From Tenodera sinensis (taxonomy: Eukaryota > Arthropoda > Insecta > Mantodea > Mantidae): DNA of 64,000 bases. Each line of letters opens with the position of its first letter. Position 1 is the stretch's first letter. The stretch is from contig CM060966.1 in NCBI GenBank assembly GCA_030765045.1, positions 63,605,786-63,669,785 on the forward strand. Reading direction: 5' to 3'. Shown here one piece after another: positions 13,621 to 22,497 of this stretch. The translations under genes were made by a program, and so were the position numbers. The notes under the pieces were generated by a model. It was given only the letters and a program-made list of their open reading frames with translations, was not told where the DNA came from and made no database searches.

Positions 13621-16600
13621 AAAATGTGTATGTTTTCATGTACATTTCTTGTATATACAATGAAAATTTGTGAGCTTTGATGTACAATTCTTGTATATAC
13701 AATGAAAATGTGTAAGTTTTGATGTACATTTCTTGTATATACAATGAAAATGTGTAGTTTTGATGTATATTTCTTGTATATACAATGAAAATGTGTAAGT
13801 TTTGATGTACAATTCTTGTATGTACAATGAAAATGTGTAAGTTTTGATATACATTTCTTGTATATACAATGAAAATGTGTAGTTTTGATGTATATTTCTT
13901 GTATATACATTGAAAATGTGTAAGTTTTGATGTACATTTCTTGTATGTACAATGAAAATGTGTAAGTTTTGATGTACATTTCTTGCATATACAAGCAAAA
14001 TGTGTAAGTTTTTGATGTACATTTCTTGTATGTACAATGAAAATGTGTAAGTTTTGATGTACGTTTCTTGTTTATACAATGAAAATGTGTGTGTTTTGAT
14101 GTACATTTCTTGAGTGTACAATGAAAATGTGTAAGCTTTGATGTACATTTCTTGAGTGCACAATGAAAATGTGTAAGTTTTGATGTACATTTCTTGTATA
14201 TACAATGAAAATGTGTAAGTTTTGATGTACATTTCTTGTTTGTACAATGAAAATGTCTATGTTTTGATGTACATTTCTTGAGTGTTAAATGAAAATGTGC
14301 AGCTTTGATGTACATTTCTTGTATATACAATGAAAATGTGTAAGTTTTGATGTACATTTCTTGTATATACAATGAAAATGTGTGAGTTTTGATGTACATT
14401 TCTTGTATATACAATGAAAATGTGTATGTTTTGATGTACATTCCTTGTATATACAATGAAAACGTGTAAGTTTGATGTACATTTCTTGAGTGTACAATGA
14501 AAATGGGTAGGTTTTGATGTACATTTCTTGTATATACAATGAAAATGTGTATGTTTTGATGTACATTTCTTGTATATACAATGAAAATGTGTATGTTTTC
14601 ATGTACATTTCTTGTATATACAATGAAAATTTGTGAGCTTTGATGTACAATTCTTGTATATACAATGAAAATGTGTAAGTTTTGATGTACATTTCTTGTA
14701 TATACAATGAAAATGTGTAGTTTTGATGTATATTTCTTGTATATACAATGAAAATGTGTAAGTTTTGATGTACAATTCTTGTATGTACAATGAAAATGTG
14801 TAAGTTTTGATATACATTTCTTGTATATACAATGAAAATGTGTAGTTTTGATGTATATTTCTTGTATATACATTGAAAATGTGTAAGTTTTGATGTACAT
14901 TTCTTGTATGTACAATGAAAATGTGTAAGTTTTGATGTACATTTCTTGCATATACAAGCAAAATGTGTAAGTTTTTGATGTACATTTCTTGTATATACAA
15001 TGAAAATGTGTATGTTTTGATGTACATTCCTGGTATATACAATGAAAATGTGTAAGTTTTGATGTACATTGCTTGTATATACAATGAAAGTGTGTAAGTT
15101 TTGATGTACATTTCTTGTATATACAATGAAAATGTGTAAGTTTCTATGTACATTTCTTGAGTGTACAATGAAAATGTGTATGTTTAGATGTACATTTCTT
15201 GATATACAATGAAAGTGTGTAAGTTCTGATGTATATTTCTTGTATGTACAATGAAAATGTGTATGTTTTGATGTACATTTCTTGTATATACAATGAAAAT
15301 GTGTAAGTTTTGATACACATTTCTTGAGTGTACAATGAAAATGTGTAAGTTTTGATGTGGATTTCTTGTATATACAATGAAAATGTGTATCTTTTGATGT
15401 ACATTTCTTGTATATACAATGAAAATGTGTATGTTTTCATGTACATTTCTTGTATATACAATGAAAATGTGTGAGCTTTGATGTACATTTCTTGTATATA
15501 CAATGAAAATGTGTAAGTTTTGATGTACATTTCTTGTATATACAATGAAAATGTGTGAGTTTTGATGTACATTTCTTGTATATACAATGAAAATGTGTAT
15601 GTTTTGATGTACATTCCTTGTATATACAATGAAAACGTGTAAGTTTGATGTACATTTCTTGAGTGTACAATGAAAATGGGTAGGTTTTGATGTACATTTC
15701 TTGTATATACAATGAAAATGTGTATGTTTTGATGTACATTTCTTGTATATACAATGAAAATGTGTATGTTTTCATGTACATTTCTTGTATATACAATGAA
15801 AATTTGTGAGCTTTGATGTACAATTCTTGTATATACAATGAAAATGTGTAAGTTTTGATGTACATTTCTTGTATATACAATGAAAATGTGTAGTTTTGAT
15901 GTATATTTCTTGTATATACAATGAAAATGTGTAAGTTTTGATGTACAATTCTTGTATGTACAATGAAAATGTGTAAGTTTTGATATACATTTCTTGTATA
16001 TACAATGAAAATGTGTAGTTTTGATGTATATTTCTTGTATATACATTGAAAATGTGTAAGTTTTGATGTACATTTCTTGTATGTACAATGAAAATGTGTA
16101 AGTTTTGATGTACATTTCTTGCATATACAAGCAAAATGTGTAAGTTTTTGATGTACATTTCTTGTATGTACAATGAAAATGTGTAAGTTTTGATGTACGT
16201 TTCTTGTGTATACAATGAAAATGTGTGTGTTTTGATGTACATTTCTTGAGTGTACAATGAAAATGTGTAAGCTTTGATGTACATTTCTTGAGTGCACAAT
16301 GAAAATGTGTAAGTTTTGATGTACATTTCTTGTATATACAATGAAAATGTGTAAGTTTTGATGTACATTTCTTGTTTGTACAATGAAAATGTCTATGTTT
16401 TGATGTACATTTCTTGAGTGTTAAATGAAAATGTGCAGCTTTGATGTACATTTCTTGTATATACAATGAAAATGTGTAAGTTTTGATGTACATTTCTTGT
16501 ATATACAATGAAAATGTGTGAGTTTTGATGTACATTTCTTGTATATACAATGAAAATGTGTATGTTTTGATGTACATTCCTTGTATATACAATGAAAACG

Positions 16601-17121
16601 TGTAAGTTTGATGTACATTTCTTGAGTGTACAATGAAAATGGGTAGGTTTTGATGTACATTTCTTGTATATACAATGAAAATGTGTATGTTTTGATGTAC
16701 ATTTCTTGTATATACAATGAAAATGTGTATGTTTTCATGTACATTTCTTGTATATACAATGAAAATTTGTGAGCTTTGATGTACAATTCTTGTATATACA
16801 ATGAAAATGTGTAAGTTTTGATGTACATTTCTTGTATATACAATGAAAATGTGTAGTTTTGATGTATATTTCTTGTATATACAATGAAAATGTGTAAGTT
16901 TTGATGTACAATTCTTGTATGTACAATGAAAATGTGTAAGTTTTGATATACATTTCTTGTATATACAATGAAAATGTGTAGTTTTGATGTATATTTCTTG
17001 TATATACATTGAAAATGTGTAAGTTTTGATGTACATTTCTTGTATGTACAATGAAAATGTGTAAGTTTTGATGTACATTTCTTGCATATACAAGCAAAAT
17101 GTGTAAGTTTTTGATGTACAT
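12850..17121 (+). repeat. Tandem pair of 2,136-bp repeats
   Basis: About 12850-14985 and 14986-17121 match at a constant offset of 2,136 bp. Landmarks are the CATTCCTGG monomer (about 12890 and 15026), the TTTCTATGTAC monomer (13005 and 15141) and the GAAAATTTGTGAGC monomer (13670 and 15806). The second copy joins directly after a GCAAAATGTG monomer at about 14960. Approximate ends are given because every junction falls in near-identical monomers. I noticed few differences between copies, for example GTTTATAC at 14070 where the copies near 16206 and 17169 have GTGTATAC. Confidence 0.85.
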
Positions 17122-17401
17122 TTCTTGTATGTACAATGAAAATGTGTAAGTTTTGATGTACGTTTCTTGTGTATACAATGAAAATGTGTGTGTTTTGATG
17201 TACATTTCTTGAGTGTACAATGAAAATGTGTAAGCTTTGATGTACATTTCTTGAGTGCACAATGAAAATGTGTAAGTTTTGATGTACATTTCTTGTATAT
17301 ACAATGAAAATGTGTAAGTTTTGATGTACATTTCTTGTTTGTACAATGAAAATGTCTATGTTTTGATGTACATTTCTTGAGTGTTAAATGAAAATGTGCA
17401 G
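15476..17401 (+). repeat. Tandem pair of 963-bp repeats (23 monomers)
   Basis: 15476-16438 and 16439-17401 match at an offset of 963 bp, which is 23 monomers less 3 nt. The short monomers that cause the -3 are present in both copies. Examples at 963-bp spacing are GAAAATTTGTGAGC (15806 and 16769), TATACATTGAAAATG (about 16040 and 17003) and TATACAAGCAAAATG (about 16125 and 17088). The same unit occurs once in full at about 13340-14302 and once truncated at about 14303-14985 inside the first 2,136-bp repeat, so the 963-bp duplication is older than the 2,136-bp one. Confidence 0.85.
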
Positions 17402-18300
17402 CTTTGATGTACATTTCTTGTATATACAATGAAAATATGTAAGTTTTGATGTACATTTCTTGTATATACAATGAAAATGTGTAAGTTTGTGATGTACATT
17501 TCTTGTATGTACAATGAAAATGTGTCAGTTTTGATGTACATTTCTTGTATATACAATTAAAATGTGTAAGTTGTGATGTACATTTCTTGTATATACAATG
17601 AAAATGTGTAAGTTTTGATGTACATTTCTTGTATGTACAATGAAAATGTGTAAGTTTTGATGTACATTTCTTGCATATACAATGAAAATGTGTAAGTTTT
17701 TGATGTACATTTCTTGTATGTACAATGAAAATGTGTAAGTTTTGATGTACGTTTCTTGTGTATACAATGAAAATGTGTGTGTTTTGATGTACATTTGTTG
17801 AGTGTACAATGAAAATGTGTAAGCTTTGATGTACATTTCTTGAGTGCACAATGAAAATGTGTAAGTTTTGATGTACATTTCTTGTATATACAATGAAAAT
17901 GTGTAAGTTTTGATGTACATTTCTTGTTTGTACAATGAAAATGTCTATGTTTTGATGTACATTTCTTGAGTGTACAATGAAAATGTGTAAGTTTTGATGT
18001 ACATTTCTTGTATATACAATGAAAATGTGTAAGTTGTGATGTACATTTCTTGTATATACAATGAAAATGTGTAAGTTTGTGATGTACATTTCTTGCATGT
18101 ACAATGAAAATGTGTAAGTTTTGATGTACATTTCTTGTATATACAATGAAAATGTGTAAGTTGTGATGTACATTTCTTGTATATACAATGAAAATGTGTA
18201 AGTTTTGATTTGCATTTCCTTACATACAATGAAAATGTGTAACTTTTGATGTGCATTTCTTGCATATACAATGAAAATATGTAAGCTTTTGATGTACATT
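17402..18300 (+). repeat. Left-type HOR segment (matches 2.76-3.65 kb)
   Basis: This stretch returns to left-type HOR sequence. GTGTCAGTTTTGATG at about 17523 corresponds to about 2883 (offset 14,640). After one extra monomer the offset becomes 14,682, for example around 17945 against 3263. It ends in the CCTTACATACAATG and CTTGCATATACAATG monomers, which are also common in the right array. No gene seen. Confidence 0.75.
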
Positions 18301-19380
18301 TCCTGTATGTACAATGAAAATGTGTAAGTTTTGATGTACATTTCTTGTATATACAATGAAAATGTGTAAGTTTTGATGTACATTTCTTGTATATACAATG
18401 AAAATGTGTAAGTTTGTGATGTACATTTCTTGTATGTACAATGAAAATGTGTAAGTTTTGATGTACATTTCTTGTATATACAATGAAAATGTGTAAGTTG
18501 TGATGTACATCTCTTGTATATACAATGAAAATGTGTATGTTTTGATGTACATTGCTTGTATATACAATGAAAATGTGTAAGTTTTGATTTGCATTTCCTT
18601 ATATACAATGAAAATGTGTAACTTTTGATGTGCATTTCTTGCATATACAATGAAAATATGTAAGCTTTTGATGTACATTTCCTGTATGTACAATGAAAAT
18701 GTGTAAGTTTCGATGTACATTTCTTGTATATACAATAAAAATGTGTAAGTTTTGATGTACATTTCTAGTATATACAATGAAAATGTGTAAGTTTTGATGT
18801 ACATTTCTTGTATATACAATGAACATGTGTATGTTTTGATGTACATTCCTTGTATATACAATGAAAATGTGTAAGTTTTGATGTACATTGCTTGTATATA
18901 CAATGAAAGTGTGTAAGTTTTGATTTACATTTCCTGTATATACAATGAAAATGTGTAAGTTTCTATGTACATTTCTTGAGTGTACAATGAAAATGTGTAT
19001 GTTTAGATGTACATTTCTTGATATACAATGAAAGTTTGTAAGTTCTGATGTATATTTCTTGTATGTACAATGAAAATGTGTATGTTTTGATGTACATTTC
19101 TTGTATATACAATGAAAATGTGTAAGTTTTGATACACATTTCTTGAGTGTACAATGAAAATGTGTAAGTTTTGATGTGGATTTCTTGTATATACAATGAA
19201 AATGTGTATCTTTTGATGTACATTTCTTGTATATACAATGAAAATGTGTATGTTTTCATGTACATTTCTTGTATATACAATGACAATGTGTGAGCTTTGA
19301 TGTACATTTCTTGTATATACAATGAAAATGTGTAAGTTTTGATGTACATTTCTTGTATATACAATGAAAATGTGCGAGTT

Positions 19381-19720
19381 TTGATGTACATTTCTTGTAT
19401 ATACAATGAAAATGTGTATGTTTTGATGTACATTCCTTGCATATACAATGAAAATATGTAAGCTTTTGATGTACATTTCTTGAGTGTACAATGAAAATGT
19501 GTAAGTTTTTGATGTACATTTCTTTTATATACAATGAAAATGTGTAAGTTTTGATGTACATTTCTTGTATATACAATGAAAATGTGTATGTTTTGATGTA
19601 CATTCCTTGCATATACAATGAAAATATGTAAGCTTTTGATGTACATTTCTTGAGTGTACAATGAAAATGTGTAAGTTTTTGATGTACATTTCTTTTATAT
19701 ACAATGAAAATGTGTAAGTT
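19381..19720 (+). repeat. Local 170-bp tandem duplication
   Basis: 19381-19550 and 19551-19720 read as identical. The unit is four monomers plus two extra T residues, each in an AAGTTTTTGATG or AAGCTTTTGATG tail. It includes the CATTCCTTGCATATAC monomer (about 19431 and 19601) and a TTCTTTTATATAC monomer. It is a recent short duplication, of the same four-monomer size class as the 169-bp repeats in the right array. Confidence 0.85.
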
Positions 19721-20152
19721 TTGATGTACATTTCTTGTATATACAATGAAAGTGTGTAAGTTTTGATGTACATTTCTTGTATATACAATGAAAATGTGTA
19801 AGTTTCTATGTACATTTCTTGATGAAAATATGTAAGTTTTTATGTACATTCCTTGTATATACACTGAAAATGTGTAAGTTGTGATGTACATTTCTTGTAT
19901 ATACAATGAAAATGTGTATGTTTTGATGTACATTTCTTGTATATACAATGAAAATGTGTAAGTTTTGATGTGCATTTCCTTATATACAATGAAAATGTGT
20001 AACTTTTGATGTGGATTTCTTGCATATACAATGAAAATATGTAAGCTTTTGATGTACATTTCCTGTATGTACAATAAAAATGTGTAAGTTTTGATGTACA
20101 TTTCTTGTGTATACAATGAAAATGTGTAAGTTTTGATGTACATTTCAAGTAT

Positions 20153-20156
20153 ATAC
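20153..20156. repeat. Target site duplication, left (ATAC)
   Basis: The four bases before the 5' LTR are ATAC, and the same four follow the 3' LTR at 26744-26747. Removing the element and one ATAC restores a continuous satellite monomer reading CAAGTATATACCATGAAAAT across the join. That exact string occurs uninterrupted at 36661-36680. Confidence 0.88.
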
Positions 20157-21177
20157 TGTAACGGATTAATTAGTGGGGGGCACGAACAGCAGTTGGAAGA
20201 GCCAAAAAGAGAGGGTGGTCGGCAAGAGATGGAACAGCTTGAGATGACGCCAGAGAAAAAAGCCTGTGGTCTAGAGGTTTCTACTGCGTAGTTAGTGTGC
20301 GTTTTTTTTTTTTTTGGAGTCTACCGTGAGATGTGACCAGGAGTTCGTCCGCCATCAACAAGGGGAAGTAGAACCCGGGCACCAGTGCAAGTCGGCACCC
20401 ACTGGTCGTGGGGAATGCAAGATAGGCGCATAAACTTCATTCTCCCAGTTACATGGAATACGACTTGGTGCATCTGGTTCCCTTTGGCAAAGGAGCGGTA
20501 TGGACTTCTGAGGTGGTTGAGCCAGTTAAGTCTGGTTAGAGACGTCGCCTATGTGCAAGGAGGCTTCGATGAATGGCGGTGAAAGCTGAGGACACCGTTG
20601 TACACTGTCGACCAGGGCGTGGCTACTCCAGGCTGGAAGTTCTCCGTACATCCTATATCTTCTAGTGCCGACATCGGGATGAGTATCAGTTTTGTTAATA
20701 ATACTTTGTAGGAGTGGGAAAACTCCAGAGGGACAGTTAACAAAGGGGGATTGCTCTGTACGAGGCCCCTTATCAGTAAACCGGAGAGCAACTCGGTAGT
20801 TTAGTTAGTGGATATTGTCACAGACTGTACGCAAGATTTCCAGCTAGTATTTTCTCTGTAATTAACTGATTCCAAATATAGGAAAGGTTCTTGTTTTCAT
20901 TTTAGAATTTTCATGTTAATATTTAATAGCGTTCATTATCAAGTTGGTGGTTTCATTTTAATATTTTTAAGTTACTACGTAACGGAGTCCATTGTTAAAA
21001 TTATTGTTTTTTTAACTAATTGCTTGTTAATATTTAACACCTTTCACTATAATAAATGTTATGCTATGCTGTAGTGTGTTGTGTTACTTGGTAGTACCCT
21101 GTAACGATCCTGCGGAATACGCTAGTAAGGAAAGGGAAAGGTAGTAGGTGTAAGCAAAACGCAAAAGGAGCGTAACA
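20157..21177 (+). repeat. 5' LTR (1,021 bp)
   Basis: Starts TGTAACGG and ends GCGTAACA; the first and last seven bases form an imperfect inverted repeat (6 of 7). It matches the 3' LTR at a constant offset of 5,566 bp, and reading both line by line I found no difference, including a run of 14 T at 20302-20315. The 5' LTR should hold the promoter. I cannot place a TATA box or start site with confidence. The motif GTAACG recurs inside at about 20980 and 21102. Small frames of 65 and 80 codons inside it are not supported as genes. Confidence 0.96.
21051..21056 (+). promoter_or_regulatory. Polyadenylation signal AATAAA in 5' LTR
   Basis: AATAAA lies about 120 bp from the LTR end, in the context CACTATAATAAATGTTATGC. 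It would define an R/U5 boundary a short distance downstream. The functional copy for transcript ends is the identical one in the 3' LTR. Confidence 0.6.
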
Positions 21178-21294
21178 CTGGTAGCAGAGCCATTTTGTCC
21201 TACATACACGTTTTAGTGTCGGTGGGAACATTTAACAGGATACTACAAAGTACACAAAATAGTGTTTCAGGTCAATTATATTGTCAGTGTCATA
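21178..21294 (+). other. Element leader between 5' LTR and gag
   Basis: 117 bp of untranslated leader. It starts with one C and then the primer-binding site. It has no ATG before the gag start, so the gag ATG is the first one after the LTR. Packaging signals are expected in this region in the family, but none can be identified by eye. Confidence 0.7.
21179..21189 (+). other. Primer-binding site, initiator tRNA-Met type
   Basis: TGGTAGCAGAG begins one base after the LTR end. It is complementary to CTCTGCTACCA, the 3' end of animal (and some other eukaryotic) initiator tRNA-Met as I recall it. The next base (C) breaks the match, giving 11 nt. Plant iMet-primed elements usually have TGGTATCAGAG instead, so this points away from plants. 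Minus-strand DNA synthesis would start here. Confidence 0.75.
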
Positions 21295-22491
21295 ATGGAA
21301 ATTGTATTTCAGCCCGAATTCCTCCATCGTACGGAGTTGGAAAGAGAACTGAAAATAAGACAGATAAAATATGATTCAAAAAGTACAGTAGTTGAATTGG
21401 CCAGAAGTTTACGAGAAGCATTAAGCCAACCAAGCCCAATTAATCTCGGAGCGAGTTTTGATCCGGTACAGGAAATCGGACTTTGTGAGGCGAATGTTAA
21501 TTTATTTGATGAAATGTTAAAAGAACTTAGGTTATCGGAAATCACACCGAGTCAGAAACGAAGAATAGTTGGAAGGTTAAAGTATTGGAGTTTTAGGATA
21601 AAGGAAAATGCACGATTGTTAGAAGGAGAAAATAATGAACAGCTTCATAAGTTGGGGAGGCGCTTGTCGTCATTAGCAACACAATTAGATGCCACCGGAA
21701 TTGAAAATAAAGGAGCAACTGGTCCAGGAAATACTGAGAATATCAATCCAGAGCTACTTCAAGTTAAATTCGCGAAACTTGTTGTACCGAATCCATGGCA
21801 AGCGTTCTTAGCGTCATTAAAAATATTTGAGGTAAAATCACCAGACGACATATTGGATTTTCTCATTTGTTTGGTGAAAGCTAAAATGCAAGCTGAAGCT
21901 TTCCGAACACCACAAGTGACTGTGTTACAGATGTTACAACCTTTTGTAGGCTTGAATTTACAGTCGGTGTTGTTACAAATAATTGCAGAAGAGGGCTCGT
22001 TAGATAGTTTTCATAGTAAGGTGTTACATATGTTTCTGTCATCAGCACAAATTCATGAGCTCCTATATCGACATTTTTTTAGGCTACAACGGACTTCGGA
22101 AAGTATTTTAGATTATATTAATCAGCAGAAGTTGGTAGCCTTGGCACTAAAAGTAGTACTTTCAGAAGAAGAGATTGTGAGTAATATATTACAGAATACA
22201 GTTCATATCGAACTCCGGTCATTATTTTTGAGTAAATCAAAGCCCACGACCTTTAAAGAGTTGGAGGAGGTAGCTTTGAAATGTACACAATTGCCAAGTT
22301 TAAATACGTGCGGGTCTCAGATTCAAATGGGGCAGCCACTATCGAATACCGAACTAACGAAACAAGAGAGTAAACAAGTGTTCGTGTGTTATTACTGTAA
22401 TAAGCCAGGTCATATGGTAAAAGATTGTGACGTTAAACGGCTTAAGGGAGAGCAGATATTTCAAAACTCGTCTTTCGGGAGGAATTCCTGA
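21295..22491 (+). CDS. gag: Gag polyprotein, 398 aa
   Basis: Structural protein that would assemble the cytoplasmic virus-like particle and bind the element RNA. I start it at the ATG at 21295, which has A at -3 and G at +4 and is the first ATG after the LTR. A longer frame exists upstream but has only a GTG start. The C-terminus carries one CCHC zinc knuckle, CYYCNKPGHMVKDC, with C365, C368, H373 and C378, the nucleocapsid signature. The central part (about residues 150-330) is helical in composition and fits the retrotransposon Gag capsid domain in position and length, but I assign that by context. The frame ends at TGA 22489-22491. pol continues in the same frame, so Gag is also the N-terminal part of a readthrough Gag-Pol product. 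No frameshift or internal stop is seen. Confidence 0.9.
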   Translation: MEIVFQPEFLHRTELERELKIRQIKYDSKSTVVELARSLREALSQPSPINLGASFDPVQEIGLCEANVNLFDEMLKELRLSEITPSQKRRIVGRLKYWSFRIKENARLLEGENNEQLHKLGRRLSSLATQLDATGIENKGATGPGNTENINPELLQVKFAKLVVPNPWQAFLASLKIFEVKSPDDILDFLICLVKAKMQAEAFRTPQVTVLQMLQPFVGLNLQSVLLQIIAEEGSLDSFHSKVLHMFLSSAQIHELLYRHFFRLQRTSESILDYINQQKLVALALKVVLSEEEIVSNILQNTVHIELRSLFLSKSKPTTFKELEEVALKCTQLPSLNTCGSQIQMGQPLSNTELTKQESKQVFVCYYCNKPGHMVKDCDVKRLKGEQIFQNSSFGRNS

Positions 22492-22497
22492 CAATTA
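22489..22497 (+). promoter_or_regulatory. Candidate stop-codon readthrough site between gag and pol
   Basis: The gag stop TGA is followed directly by CAA TTA, and the same frame is then open for 1,044 codons through pol. There is no overlap and no -1 or +1 shift that would join the two frames. CAA TTA fits the CAR-YYA hexamer known to drive readthrough of the tobacco mosaic virus replicase stop (UAG there, UGA here). Readthrough at a few percent would give a high Gag to Gag-Pol ratio. The motif and frame relation are seen in the sequence; the function is inference. Confidence 0.65.

Larger units (their letters stand above)
1..20156. repeat. Left satellite array, 42-bp monomer
   Basis: Uninterrupted head-to-tail tandem array of a 42-bp monomer, about 480 copies, all in one orientation. 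The consensus has 18 T, 14 A, 7 G and 3 C on the plus strand. It begins TGTACATTTC, then carries the palindrome TTGTATATACAA, then TGAAAATGTG and TAAGTTTTGA. Single-base length changes occur in the tail (for example GTGTAGTTTTGA, AAGTTTGATG, AAGTTTTTGATG), so copies run from about 41 to 43 bp. Variants recur in a fixed order at multi-kb distances, which shows higher-order organisation. Variants common here and not noticed in the right array include TTGTTTGTACAA followed by GTCTATG, TTGAGTGTTAAATG, and CATATACAAGCAAAATG. The array runs off the left edge of the window. I saw no gene in it. Confidence 0.97.
18301..20156 (+). repeat. Transition zone from left-type to right-type satellite
   Basis: Monomer variants change here from those of the left HOR to those of the right array. 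A left-type block (TTGATATACAATG near 19020, TGATACACATTTC near 19132, GTGGATTTCTTG near 19175) is followed from about 19800 by right-type markers: a monomer shortened to CATTTCTTGATGAAAATA (19813), TATACACTGAAAATG (about 19857) and CATTTCAAGTATATAC (20141). The last 300 bp match 30.42-30.80 kb with one monomer missing. The retroelement is therefore inserted in right-type satellite, and the satellite boundary lies before it. Confidence 0.75.

Noticed and set aside
15144..18650. 1,168-codon minus-strand reading frame, and the many similar frames of 60-650 codons across both arrays
   Set aside because: They are translations of the 42-bp satellite in three interchangeable frames. Single-base indels are spread freely through the HORs, the same DNA is open in all three minus frames, and no non-repeat domain, start context or intron structure is present.
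1..20156. CRISPR array
   Set aside because: There are no unique spacers between constant repeats; the whole 42 bp is repeated with scattered variants, in a eukaryotic context.
20385..20582. 65-codon plus-strand frame in the 5' LTR, with its copy at 25951-26148, and the 80-codon minus-strand frame beside it
   Set aside because: Short, with non-ATG starts or no recognisable content, and lying in LTR sequence expected to be regulatory. Identity between the two LTRs is not evidence of coding.
21262..21294. Gag extended by 11 codons to a GTG start
   Set aside because: A eukaryotic element should start at the ATG at 21295, which has a good initiation context; the extension has no ATG.
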